DNA of 43,140 nucleotides from Actinospica durhamensis (GTDB lineage: Bacteria > Actinomycetota > Actinomycetes > Streptomycetales > Catenulisporaceae), in the NCBI RefSeq assembly GCF_018139695.1, contig NZ_JAGSOG010000041.1:1-43140 (forward strand), written 5' to 3'. Within the stretch, counting starts at the first letter, position 1. Each line of letters opens with the position of its first letter. The notes under the pieces are model-generated. The model was not told the origin of the DNA. It did no database searches and was given only the letters and a program-made list of their open reading frames with translations. Below are positions 23,494-31,090 of the stretch, in pieces. Position numbers and translations under genes: made by a program.

Positions 23494-24281
23494 ACGCCGT
23501 GGAGGAGCCGCTGCTGCGGATACGCGGGCTGCGCAAGAGCTTCGGTGCGCACACGGTGCTGCACGGCATCGACCTCGACGTCCCGCGCGGCGGGGTGACG
23601 GTGCTGCTCGGGCCGTCCGGCTCGGGCAAGAGCACGCTGCTGCGCTGCATCAACCGGCTCGAGAAGCCCGACGCCGGGTACGTGGCGCTGGGCGAGGAGA
23701 TCATCGGCTACCGGCCGGGGCCGGCCGCCGGCGGGCGCGTCAGGGTCCTGCGGGAGCTGCGCGAGCGGGAGATCACCCGGCAGCGCGCCCGGATCGGCAT
23801 GGTCTTCCAGCAGTTCAACCTCTTCCCCCATCTGACCGTCCTGGAGAACCTGATCGAGGCGCCGGTGGCGCTGCGTCAGGCCTCGAAGAGCCAGGCCGCC
23901 GCCACCGCGCGGGAGCTGCTGGAGCGGGTGGGCCTGGCCGGACGCGAGTCCGCCTACCCCAAGCAGCTCTCCGGCGGCCAGCAGCAGCGCGTCGCCATCG
24001 CCCGGGCGCTGGCGCTCAAGCCCGAGCTGCTGCTGTTCGACGAGCCCACCAGCGCGCTCGACCCCGAGCTGGTCGGCGAGGTGCTGCGGGTGATCAGGGA
24101 CCTGGCCGGCGGCGGCATGTCCATGATCGTGGTCACGCACGAGATCGGCTTCGCCCGCGAGGTCGCGGACACGGTCGTCTTCCTCGACGGCGGCCGCGTG
24201 CTCGAGTCCGGCCGGCCCGAGGACGTGCTCGGCGGCGCCACCCACGAACGCACCCGGGCCTTCCTCGAGGCAGTGCTCTGA
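23490..24281 (+). CDS. Amino-acid-type ABC transporter ATP-binding protein
   Basis: 263 residues: Walker A GPSGSGKST, Q-loop VFQQFNLFPHLTVLEN, ABC signature LSGGQQQRVAIARALAL, Walker B LLLFDEPTSALD, switch His in VVTHEIGFAREVAD. The length and QQFNLFPH are typical of GlnQ/TcyN-like ATPases. An insertion before the Q-loop (about 20 residues, GPAAGGRVRVLRELREREI) is longer than in GlnQ. ATG overlaps the permease stop by 4 nt. It powers the importer at the cytoplasmic face of the membrane. Confidence 0.95.
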   Translation: MNAVEEPLLRIRGLRKSFGAHTVLHGIDLDVPRGGVTVLLGPSGSGKSTLLRCINRLEKPDAGYVALGEEIIGYRPGPAAGGRVRVLRELREREITRQRARIGMVFQQFNLFPHLTVLENLIEAPVALRQASKSQAAATARELLERVGLAGRESAYPKQLSGGQQQRVAIARALALKPELLLFDEPTSALDPELVGEVLRVIRDLAGGGMSMIVVTHEIGFAREVADTVVFLDGGRVLESGRPEDVLGGATHERTRAFLEAVL

Positions 24282-24431
24282 CGGCTCCGCCCCGCGACAC
24301 CCCGGCCGGCAGTGCCCTGCGACAGCGCTCTGCCGGACGTCCGACACGCCGCGGCCCCGCGGCATGTCACGAATAGCCTGACTTCTCCCACTCTCTCATC
24401 AGTACTCCCTTCTTCCGCTATGGAGCCTTCG

Positions 24432-25382
24432 ATGTCACTTCGCCCTGCCTGCATCCTGCTGACCGTCTCGTCGCTCGCCCTGCTCGCCGGCTGCGGTTCC
24501 ACCGCCGCGACCGGCCAGAACGCGGCCGGACCCGCCCCCTCGGCCTCCGCGGCCGGCTACCCGACCCAGGACGTCGTCTCCGCCGTCGCCGTGGACGCGA
24601 AGCTGCACGCCGCGCTGCTCGCCGCCGACCCGTCCGCCGCGAGCGGAGTGAGCCTGGGCACCACCTACAGCCCCGGACTGACCGGGCTGCCGCACGACGG
24701 CGAGAACGCGGCCGGCCAGGCCGTCGGCGCCGACGTGGACCTGCGCAACGCCGTGGCCAAGGTGCTCGGCATCAGCTGGACCGTGCAGAACGGCACCTTC
24801 GAGACGATCATCCCGGGCGTGCAGAACGGCAAGTACGCGGTGGGCCAGGACAACTTCGGCGTCACCGCGGCGCGGGAGAAGATCGTGGACTTCGCCACCT
24901 ACCTCACCGACGGCCAGTCGCTGCTCGCCCCCTCCGACAGCAGCCTGAACACGGTGACCAGCATCGCCCAGCTGTGCGGCCTGACCGTGGGCACCAGCCC
25001 GGGCTCCACCTTCCAGACCATCCTGACCAAGAACGCCGGCGTGTGCGCCGCGGCGGGCAAGAAGCCGTACACCGTGCAGTACTTCTCCGACAACGCGGCG
25101 ATCTGGCTGGGCCTGGCCAACGGCCGCATCGACGTCTACTTCGGCCCCACGCTCAGCCTCAAGTACGACGCGACGCACGTGGCGAACGTCAAGTTCCTGA
25201 GCCAGGTCAGCTCCACCAAGGTCGGCTTCGTCACGGCCAAGGGCTCCCCGCTGGCCGGGCTCATCCAGCAGGCGGTCAATGAGCTGATATCCGACGGCAG
25301 CTACGCGAACATCCTGGCCAAGTGGGGCATCACCGGCAGCGGCGTGACGACCTCCGAGGTCAATCCGCCGGCGAGCCTGTGA
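24432..25382 (+). CDS. Family 3 extracellular solute-binding lipoprotein
   Basis: 316 residues. A lipoprotein signal with lipobox LLAGC (Cys ~21), then a Ser/Ala-rich linker and an SBP_bac_3 domain: VGADVDLRNAVAKVLGI, FETIIPGVQNGKYAVGQDNFGVTAAREKIVDFATYLTDGQSLL, and LANGRIDVYFGP. This is the binding protein of the amino-acid-type importer. ATG 24432 is chosen over ATG 24420 because GGAG lies six bases before it. The 150-bp gap upstream is larger than elsewhere in the operon and could hold a promoter. Confidence 0.92.
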   Translation: MSLRPACILLTVSSLALLAGCGSTAATGQNAAGPAPSASAAGYPTQDVVSAVAVDAKLHAALLAADPSAASGVSLGTTYSPGLTGLPHDGENAAGQAVGADVDLRNAVAKVLGISWTVQNGTFETIIPGVQNGKYAVGQDNFGVTAAREKIVDFATYLTDGQSLLAPSDSSLNTVTSIAQLCGLTVGTSPGSTFQTILTKNAGVCAAAGKKPYTVQYFSDNAAIWLGLANGRIDVYFGPTLSLKYDATHVANVKFLSQVSSTKVGFVTAKGSPLAGLIQQAVNELISDGSYANILAKWGITGSGVTTSEVNPPASL

Positions 25383-26614
25383 GTCCGCGGGCGGCCGGCG
25401 CGGTGGTCACCCGCGCCGCCGTCCCGGACCTCGACGCCGCGCCGGTCGCGCAGACCGGCCGGCGCGGGGCCAACGCCGGCGCGGTCCTGCGCACCGTGCT
25501 GCACCACGGACCGATCGCCCGCAGCACCATCGCCCGCATCACCGGGCTCTCGCCCGCGGCCGTGACCGGCCACTGCGCCGACCTCGCGGCCGCCGGGCTG
25601 CTGCGGGAACTGCCGGACGAGGTCCGCTCGAACGGCGCCGGCCGCCCGCACATCCCGGTCGCCATCGACGTCACCCGCCACCTGGTGGCCGCCGTGCACA
25701 TCGCGGTGCCGCAGACCACGGTCGCGCTGCTCGACCTGCGCGGCCGGGTGCTGGCCAGTGACAGCGTGCCCCATCAGTGCACTGATCCGGACGCGGTGGT
25801 GCGCCGGGCCGCCCAGGCCCTGGCGGAACTCTGCGCCGCGCACGGCGGCGCCCGTCCGGCCGGCATCGGGGTCGCGATCGGCGGCTGGGTCGAGGCCGAG
25901 TCGGGGACGGTCATGGACCATCCCCGGCTCGGCTGGTCCCTGGTCCCGCTGCGCGCCATGCTCAGCGCGCTCACCGGACTCCCGGTCCACGTGGACAACC
26001 ACTCCCGGGCCCTGCTGCACGGAGAGATCCTGCTCGGCCGGGCCCACGCCGCCGCGAGCGTGCTGCACGTGTTCGTCGGCAACGTCGTGGACGCCGCGTT
26101 CGCGACCCGCGGCGAGGCGCACCACGGCGCCGGATCCCAGGCCGGCGCGATCGCGCACCTGCCGGTCGAGGGCAGCGACGCGCCCTGTTCCTGCGGCCGC
26201 ACCGGCTGCCTCGAGGCGACCGTCTCGGAGTCGACCCTCACCCGCCGCGCCGTCGCCCAGGGCCTGATCCGCGCGCCGGACTACCGGCTGCTGCTCGCCG
26301 CCGCCATCGCGGCCGACCCCGGCGCCGTGGCGCTGCTGGTCGAACGCGCCCGGCTGGTCGGGCGCGCCGTGGCGCTGCTGATCGACGTCTTCGGCCCCGA
26401 ACTCGCCGTGGTGACCGACCCCGCCGCGGCGTACCTGCCGGACGTGCTCGCGGCGCTGCGCGGCTCCGCGCGGGACCATCTGCGCACGGTTCGCGAGGAC
26501 GTGGACGAGATGCTGGTGCCCACCGGATTTCGCGGCATCGTATTGGAGACCGCGGGCGCCGCGGTGATTCTCGACGCCCTCTATCGGGATCCACTGCGCA
26601 CGATCTCGAGTTAA
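25379..26614 (+). CDS. ROK family transcriptional regulator
   Basis: 411 residues. An N-terminal winged helix (GAVLRTVLHHGPIARSTIARITGLSPAAVTGHCADLAAAGLL, ~30-75) is followed by a ROK fold with GVAIGGWVEAESG and the zinc motif CSCGRTGCLEA. At the position where sugar-kinase ROK proteins have Asn-Asp (VENDANAAA-type), this protein reads VDNHSRALL, so the catalytic Asp is His. Kinase activity is therefore unlikely and a ligand-sensing repressor or activator role likely. GTG 25379 overlaps the binding-protein stop. Its place between two sulfur-import modules is unusual for ROK regulators, which mostly sense sugars. Confidence 0.9.
   Translation: MSPRAAGAVVTRAAVPDLDAAPVAQTGRRGANAGAVLRTVLHHGPIARSTIARITGLSPAAVTGHCADLAAAGLLRELPDEVRSNGAGRPHIPVAIDVTRHLVAAVHIAVPQTTVALLDLRGRVLASDSVPHQCTDPDAVVRRAAQALAELCAAHGGARPAGIGVAIGGWVEAESGTVMDHPRLGWSLVPLRAMLSALTGLPVHVDNHSRALLHGEILLGRAHAAASVLHVFVGNVVDAAFATRGEAHHGAGSQAGAIAHLPVEGSDAPCSCGRTGCLEATVSESTLTRRAVAQGLIRAPDYRLLLAAAIAADPGAVALLVERARLVGRAVALLIDVFGPELAVVTDPAAAYLPDVLAALRGSARDHLRTVREDVDEMLVPTGFRGIVLETAGAAVILDALYRDPLRTISS
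25773..25786. promoter_or_regulatory. 14-bp palindrome inside the ROK gene
   Basis: ATCAGTGCACTGAT is a perfect palindrome within coding sequence, in a run of A/T-ending codons (CAT, ACT, GAT) unusual for this gene. It could be an intragenic operator; chance is not excluded. Confidence 0.3.
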
Positions 26615-26631
26615 TTCAGAAGATTGCAATG

Positions 26632-26661
26632 TTGACGGGCCGGGGGTGTGGCTGTGACGAT
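26632..26661 (+). promoter_or_regulatory. Promoter of the ssu-type operon
   Basis: TTGACG (26632-26637), an 18-bp spacer, GACGAT (26656-26661). The -10 ends seven bases before ATG 26669, so leader peptide C would be translated from a leaderless mRNA. Confidence 0.45.
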
Positions 26662-26668
26662 GGATCAC

Positions 26669-26749
26669 ATGGACCGACACCACGTCAACCTGGTCAAGCG
26701 CCGGGTCATCGACCTGATGCGAGTGGGCCGTTCCTCCTGTCGCCGGTAA
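26669..26749 (+). CDS. Leader peptide C (variant Cys-containing regulatory peptide)
   Basis: 26 residues, MDRHHVNLVKRRVIDLMRV then GRSSCRR. It is related to leaders A and B by the spacing of basic residues, an (H/R)V(D/I)x(L/M) core, RV and a Ser-Cys near the end, but it is more diverged. The single Cys is TGT, three codons before TAA. An in-frame ATG three codons upstream (26660) is an alternative start. It precedes the SsuA-type gene by 160 bp, and a GC hairpin lies between. Regulation by Cys-tRNA is inferred by analogy with leaders A and B. Confidence 0.65.
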   Translation: MDRHHVNLVKRRVIDLMRVGRSSCRR

Positions 26750-26781
26750 TTCGGGCACTTATTCCACGAATTTCCGTGCGG

Positions 26782-26810
26782 TGCCGCGCGCCCCGATCCG
26801 GGGCCGGTAC
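26782..26810 (+). terminator. Candidate attenuator hairpin after leader peptide C
   Basis: Inner stem GCCCCG-ATC-CGGGGC (26790-26795/26799-26804), extended by flanking GGTGCC/GGTACC with one G-U pair. It sits 40-60 bases past the leader stop and 100 bases before the substrate-binding gene. Confidence 0.5.
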
Positions 26811-26908
26811 CCGTATTCCCGTATCAGACGTATGACCTCGTGCGCGCCGTGCCGTCCACCGCGCGCCGATGGTCCGCGCTCCGGCGACGAATCACCGAGG
26901 AGAACCCC

Positions 26909-27976
26909 GTGCACACCCCCGACGCGCGCCCCGGCATCGACCGAAGACTCCTGCTGCGCTCCGTCCTGGCCACCGGCGCCGCCCTGGGCCTGAGCTCCTG
27001 CGCCGCGGCCAAGGCCGCCGGCCCCGCCCTCGCGGCCGACGCCGCGCTGCCGAACACCGTGCCCACCGGCACCAGCCTGTCCATCGCCTCCGGCCTCGGC
27101 ACCACGCAGCTGGAACTGCAGCTGTCCGGCCTGCTCGACGCGATCCCGTTCCACGTCTCGTCCTGGCCGAACCTGAGCGCCGGGCCCGACGTGCTCGCCG
27201 CCTTCCGGGCCGGGTCGGTGGAGCTGGCCGTGAACGCCGGAATCCCGCCGATCGAGGCGCACAACCAGGGTTACGACACCCGGATCGTGGCGATCAACCA
27301 GACCCGCTCGCCCACCTACGTCTTCGCCACCAAGCCGCACAGCACCATCGAGTCGGTTTCCGACTTCCGCGGCAAGTCGCTGGCCTTCTCCCAGGGCCAG
27401 GCGCAGGGCGTGGTGCTGCTGCGGGCCCTGGACCAGGCCGGGATCTCGTACAAGGACGTGAACCTGGTCAACCTCACCAGCGACCAGTTCCTGGTGGCGC
27501 TCGAGGCCGGGCAGGTGGACATCGCGCCGCTGGCGGTGAGCCAGCTGCCGAACTACCTCAACAGCTACGGCAAGGACGGCGCCCACTCCATCGACACCAC
27601 CGTGGTCGACTTCCTGACCCTGCTGTGGGCCCCGGCCGCAGTGCTCGAGGACGCCGACAAGGCCGCCGCCGTGGCCGCGTTCGTGCCGCTGTGGGCCAAG
27701 GCCACGGTCTGGGTCTACGAGCACCCGCAGGACTGGGAGCAGGACTACTACGTCAAGACCCAGAACATCTCCGCGGCCCAGGCCGCGCGGGTGGTGCAGC
27801 TGACCCCCAAGCCCTGGTTCCCGACCAGCTGGGACGCGGCCATCGCGTGGGAGAAGCAGACCGTGGATCTGCTCGCCCAGGGCGGCTTCATCAAGTCCTT
27901 CGACGCCTCGGTCCTGTTCGACCGCCGGTTCGAGCACCTCGCCTCGGCCGCGGTCGCCGCGACCTACCGGAGCTGA
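26909..27976 (+). CDS. ssuA: SsuA-type aliphatic sulfonate/nitrate-class solute-binding lipoprotein
   Basis: 355 residues. The N-terminus has a twin Arg (DRRLLLRSVLATGAALGLSSC) and lipobox LSSC, pointing to a Tat-exported lipoprotein. The binding domain resembles SsuA/TauA: FRAGSVELAVNAGIPPIEAHNQG, TYVFATKPHSTIESVSDFRGKSLAFSQGQAQGVVLLRALDQAGI, VALEAGQVDIAPLAVSQLP. GTG 26909 has GAGGAG six bases upstream. It is the first structural gene of ssuACB-monooxygenase-tauD. Whether the cargo is a sulfonate or another organosulfur compound is not decided by sequence. Confidence 0.9.
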   Translation: MHTPDARPGIDRRLLLRSVLATGAALGLSSCAAAKAAGPALAADAALPNTVPTGTSLSIASGLGTTQLELQLSGLLDAIPFHVSSWPNLSAGPDVLAAFRAGSVELAVNAGIPPIEAHNQGYDTRIVAINQTRSPTYVFATKPHSTIESVSDFRGKSLAFSQGQAQGVVLLRALDQAGISYKDVNLVNLTSDQFLVALEAGQVDIAPLAVSQLPNYLNSYGKDGAHSIDTTVVDFLTLLWAPAAVLEDADKAAAVAAFVPLWAKATVWVYEHPQDWEQDYYVKTQNISAAQAARVVQLTPKPWFPTSWDAAIAWEKQTVDLLAQGGFIKSFDASVLFDRRFEHLASAAVAATYRS

Positions 27977-27981
27977 TCACC

Positions 27982-28860
27982 ATGGCGGACACGCTCATCC
28001 GACCCCTGCCCGCGGGCTCGGGCCCGGCCGCCGAAGCCGGCTCCGCGCAGCCGGCCGGCGCGGCCCCCTCGGCCCGGCGCCGGGTCCGGCGGCTCGGCCC
28101 CGGCCGGCGCATCCCCTTCGCCCGCGCCCTCGGCCCGGTGCTGCTGATCGCGGCCTGGTCGCTGGCCAGCGCCACCGGACGGCTCGACCCGCGGATCCTG
28201 CCGGCCCCCTGGTCCGTGGTGAACACCGGGATCCAGCTGTGGAACTCCGGCACCCTCGGCCCCGACCTGGCCATCTCGCTGCAACGGGCCGGCGAGGGCT
28301 TCGCCATCGGCCTCGTGGCCGGCGTCGCGCTCGCCCTGGTGGCGGGCCTGAGCCGGATCGGCGCGGCCCTGATCGACGGGAACGTGCAGATCAACCGGGC
28401 ACTGCCGATCCTCGGCATGATCCCGCTGTTCATCCTCTGGCTCGGCATCGGGGAGACCTTCAAGATCACCATCATCGCGATGGCGGTCTACATCCCGATC
28501 TACATCAACCTCTCCGCCGCGCTCAGCGCGATCGACCAGCGCTACGTCGAACTCGCCGAGACGCTGGGCCTGAGCCGCGGCGAGTTCCTGCGCCACGTGG
28601 TCGTCCCCGGCGCGCTGCCCGGCTTCTTCACCGGCCTGCGCCTGGGCGTCACCGGCTCCTGGCTCGCGCTCGTCGTGGTCGAGGAGGTCAACGCCACCAG
28701 CGGCCTCGGCTATCTGATGTACCAACAGGCCACCTACGGACTGATCGACAGCGTCGTGGTGGGCCTGGCCATCTACGGGATCTGGGGCTTCGCCTCCGAC
28801 CTGATCGTCCGACTCATCGAAAGGAGGGTCCTGTCATGGCGGCGCACCCTGGCGGGCTGA
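27982..28860 (+). CDS. ssuC: SsuC-type ABC transporter permease
   Basis: 292 residues. A Pro/Ala-rich cytoplasmic N-terminus, then six membrane helices; ILPAPWSVVNTGIQLW and PLFILWLGIGETFKI are typical of the nitrate/sulfonate/taurine permease class. The EAA-type coupling loop is YVELAETLGLSRGEFLRHVVVPGALPGFFTGLRL. It starts 6 bp after ssuA, and its 3' end overlaps the ATPase gene by 25 nt. Confidence 0.93.
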   Translation: MADTLIRPLPAGSGPAAEAGSAQPAGAAPSARRRVRRLGPGRRIPFARALGPVLLIAAWSLASATGRLDPRILPAPWSVVNTGIQLWNSGTLGPDLAISLQRAGEGFAIGLVAGVALALVAGLSRIGAALIDGNVQINRALPILGMIPLFILWLGIGETFKITIIAMAVYIPIYINLSAALSAIDQRYVELAETLGLSRGEFLRHVVVPGALPGFFTGLRLGVTGSWLALVVVEEVNATSGLGYLMYQQATYGLIDSVVVGLAIYGIWGFASDLIVRLIERRVLSWRRTLAG

Positions 28861-29708
28861 GCGGCCCCGCCCCCGCGGTCGTGCTCGATCGGCTCACCCG
28901 CCGCTTCGGCACGCGCACCGTGCTCGACGGCGTCGACCTGCGCATCCCCGACGGCCAGTTCGTGGCCCTGGTCGGGCGCAGCGGCTCGGGCAAGAGCACG
29001 CTGCTGCGGGCCATCGCGGGCATCGACCACGAGGTCGAGGGCGACGGCGGCATCCTGGCCCCGCAGCGGGTGTCCGTGGTCTTCCAGGACTCCCGGCTGC
29101 TGCCCTGGCGGCGCGTGCTCGACAACGTGCTGCTGGGCTTGGCCCGCCGCGGCCCGCAGCGCGCCGCGGCCGAGCAGCGCGGCCGGGCCGCGCTCGCCGA
29201 GGTCGGCCTGGCCGGACGCGAGGACGCCTGGCCGAGCGAGCTGTCCGGCGGCGAGGCCCAGCGGGCCGCGCTGGCCAGGTCGCTGGCCCGCGAGCCCGAA
29301 CTGATCCTCGCCGACGAGCCCTTCGGCGCACTCGACGCGCTGACCCGGATCAAGATGCACACCCTGCTGCGCGAACTGTGGCACCGGCACGGCCCGACCG
29401 TGCTGCTCGTCACCCACGACGTGGACGAGGCCGTGCTGCTCGCCGACCGCGCACTGGTGCTGGAGGAGGGCCGGTTCTGCCTCGACCTGCCGATCGACCT
29501 GCCGCGGCCCCGGTCGGTGAAGGACCCGCGCTTCGCCGAGTACCGGGAACGGCTGCTGGCCGCGCTCGGCGTCCGCGAGGACGAGGCGGACGCTCCCGAC
29601 ACACCGCAGACGCCGGACACGCCGGTCGAGGTCGAGTCCGAGGCCGAGTCCCAGTCCGAGCCCGAGACCACAGCCGCCGCCGCGCAGTTGGCCGAGGTGG
29701 CGGCATGA
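28836..29708 (+). CDS. ssuB: SsuB-type ABC transporter ATP-binding protein
   Basis: 290 residues: Walker A GRSGSGKST, Q-loop VFQDSRLLPWRRVLDNV (the LLPW typical of sulfonate/nitrate/taurine ATPases), signature LSGGEAQRAALARSLA, Walker B LILADEPFGALD, switch His in LLVTHDVDEAVLLAD. After ~250 there is an acidic Glu/Ser/Thr-rich tail absent from most SsuB proteins. ATG 28836 has AAGGAGGG seven bases before it and lies inside ssuC, a 25-nt overlap. The end overlaps the monooxygenase gene by 4 nt. Confidence 0.94.
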   Translation: MAAHPGGLSGPAPAVVLDRLTRRFGTRTVLDGVDLRIPDGQFVALVGRSGSGKSTLLRAIAGIDHEVEGDGGILAPQRVSVVFQDSRLLPWRRVLDNVLLGLARRGPQRAAAEQRGRAALAEVGLAGREDAWPSELSGGEAQRAALARSLAREPELILADEPFGALDALTRIKMHTLLRELWHRHGPTVLLVTHDVDEAVLLADRALVLEEGRFCLDLPIDLPRPRSVKDPRFAEYRERLLAALGVREDEADAPDTPQTPDTPVEVESEAESQSEPETTAAAAQLAEVAA

Positions 29709-31090
29709 GCAGGACCCTGCATCTGAACGCCTTCCTGATGAGCACCGGCCACCACGAGGCCTCCTGGCGGCTGCCGGAGAGCGATCCTCGCGCGGCCACC
29801 GACGTCGAGCACTTCAAGGCCCTGGCCCGCACCGCAGAGCGCGGCACCTTCGACTCGCTGTTCCTGGCCGACGGCCCGGTGCTGTGGGGCGACGTGGCGC
29901 AGCGTCCGGCCGGGGTGATCGAGCCGCTCACCCTGCTGACCGTGCTGGCCGCCACGACCGAGCACATCGGACTGATCGCCACCGCCTCGACCACCTACAA
30001 CGCGCCCTACAACCTGGCCCGGCGCTTCGCCTCGCTCGACCACGTCAGCCGGGGCCGGGCCGGGTGGAACATCGTCACCACCGCCGGCCAGGCCGCCGCG
30101 CGCAACTTCGGCCTCGACGACGCCCCCGAGCACGCCAGCCGCTACGAGCGCGCCGCCGAGTTCGTCGACCTCACCCTGAAGCTGTGGGACAGCTGGGAGG
30201 ACGACGTCTACGTCGGCGACAAGGACCTCGGCATCTGGGGCGACCAGCGCAAGATCCATCCGCCGCGGCACCAGGGCCGGTACTTCTCGGTCGAGGGCGC
30301 CCTGAACATCCCGCGCTCGCCGCAGGGCTACCCGCTGCTGGTCCAGGCCGGATCCTCCGAGGACGGCAAGGACTTCGCCGCCCGCTACGCCGAGGCCGTG
30401 TTCACCGCGCAGCAGACGCTCGAGGAGGCACGGGCCTTCTACGGCGACCTCAAGGGCCGCACCCTGGCCACCGGCCGGGACCCGGAGGGCATCAAGATCC
30501 TGCCGGGCCTGGTGCCGGTCATCGGCTCCACCGAGGCCGAGGCGCGCCGCCGGGACGCCGAGCTCGAGGAGCTGATCACCTACGAGCACGGACAGCTCAG
30601 GCTGGCCGAGCTGCTGCAGGTCCCGGTCGAGGAACTCGGCCTCGACGCGCACCTGCCCGAGGACCTGCCGCCCTCGGACCGGATCAACGGCGCGCAGAGC
30701 AGGTACGAACTCGTGGTCGAACTCGCCCGGCGCGAGCACCTGACCGTCCGCGAGCTGATCGGCCGGCTCGGCGGCGGACGCGGCCACCGCACCTTCGCCG
30801 GCACGCCCGAGCAGGTGGCCGACGAGATCGAACTGTGGTTCACCGGCGGCGCGGCGGACGGCTTCAACATCATGCCGCCGGTGCTGCCCTCAGGCCTCGA
30901 ACTCTTCGTCGACGAGGTCGTGCCGATCCTGCGCCGACGCGGGTTGTTCCGCACCGAATACGTCCCCGGCGAGACGCTGCGCGAGCGCTACGGCCTGCCG
31001 CGCCCCGCCGACCGCGCGGCCCGCGGCGCCCACCACGCCGCCCGGACCCGCGACCACGAAGCACCGATCACCCTAGGGAGCCTGTCATGA
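29705..31090 (+). CDS. NtaA/SnaA/DszA-type FMN-dependent monooxygenase
   Basis: 461 residues of the same family as the 477-residue protein at 18106-19539: LHLNAFLMSTGHHEASWR, FDSLFLADGPVLW, GLIATASTTYNAPYNLARRFASLD, signature GRAGWNIVTTAGQAAARNFG, and the C-terminal GFNIMPPVLPSGLELFVDEVVPIL. It is embedded between a sulfonate-type transporter and a TauD-type enzyme, so it should oxidise an imported organosulfur compound. No flavin reductase lies in this operon; FMNH2 must come from the divergent operon or elsewhere. 4-nt overlaps on both sides imply translational coupling. Confidence 0.9.
   Translation: MSRTLHLNAFLMSTGHHEASWRLPESDPRAATDVEHFKALARTAERGTFDSLFLADGPVLWGDVAQRPAGVIEPLTLLTVLAATTEHIGLIATASTTYNAPYNLARRFASLDHVSRGRAGWNIVTTAGQAAARNFGLDDAPEHASRYERAAEFVDLTLKLWDSWEDDVYVGDKDLGIWGDQRKIHPPRHQGRYFSVEGALNIPRSPQGYPLLVQAGSSEDGKDFAARYAEAVFTAQQTLEEARAFYGDLKGRTLATGRDPEGIKILPGLVPVIGSTEAEARRRDAELEELITYEHGQLRLAELLQVPVEELGLDAHLPEDLPPSDRINGAQSRYELVVELARREHLTVRELIGRLGGGRGHRTFAGTPEQVADEIELWFTGGAADGFNIMPPVLPSGLELFVDEVVPILRRRGLFRTEYVPGETLRERYGLPRPADRAARGAHHAARTRDHEAPITLGSLS

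Noticed and set aside
25379-26614. ROK protein as glucokinase or other sugar kinase
   Set aside because: It has an N-terminal winged helix and lacks the catalytic Asp, so a regulator is the better call.
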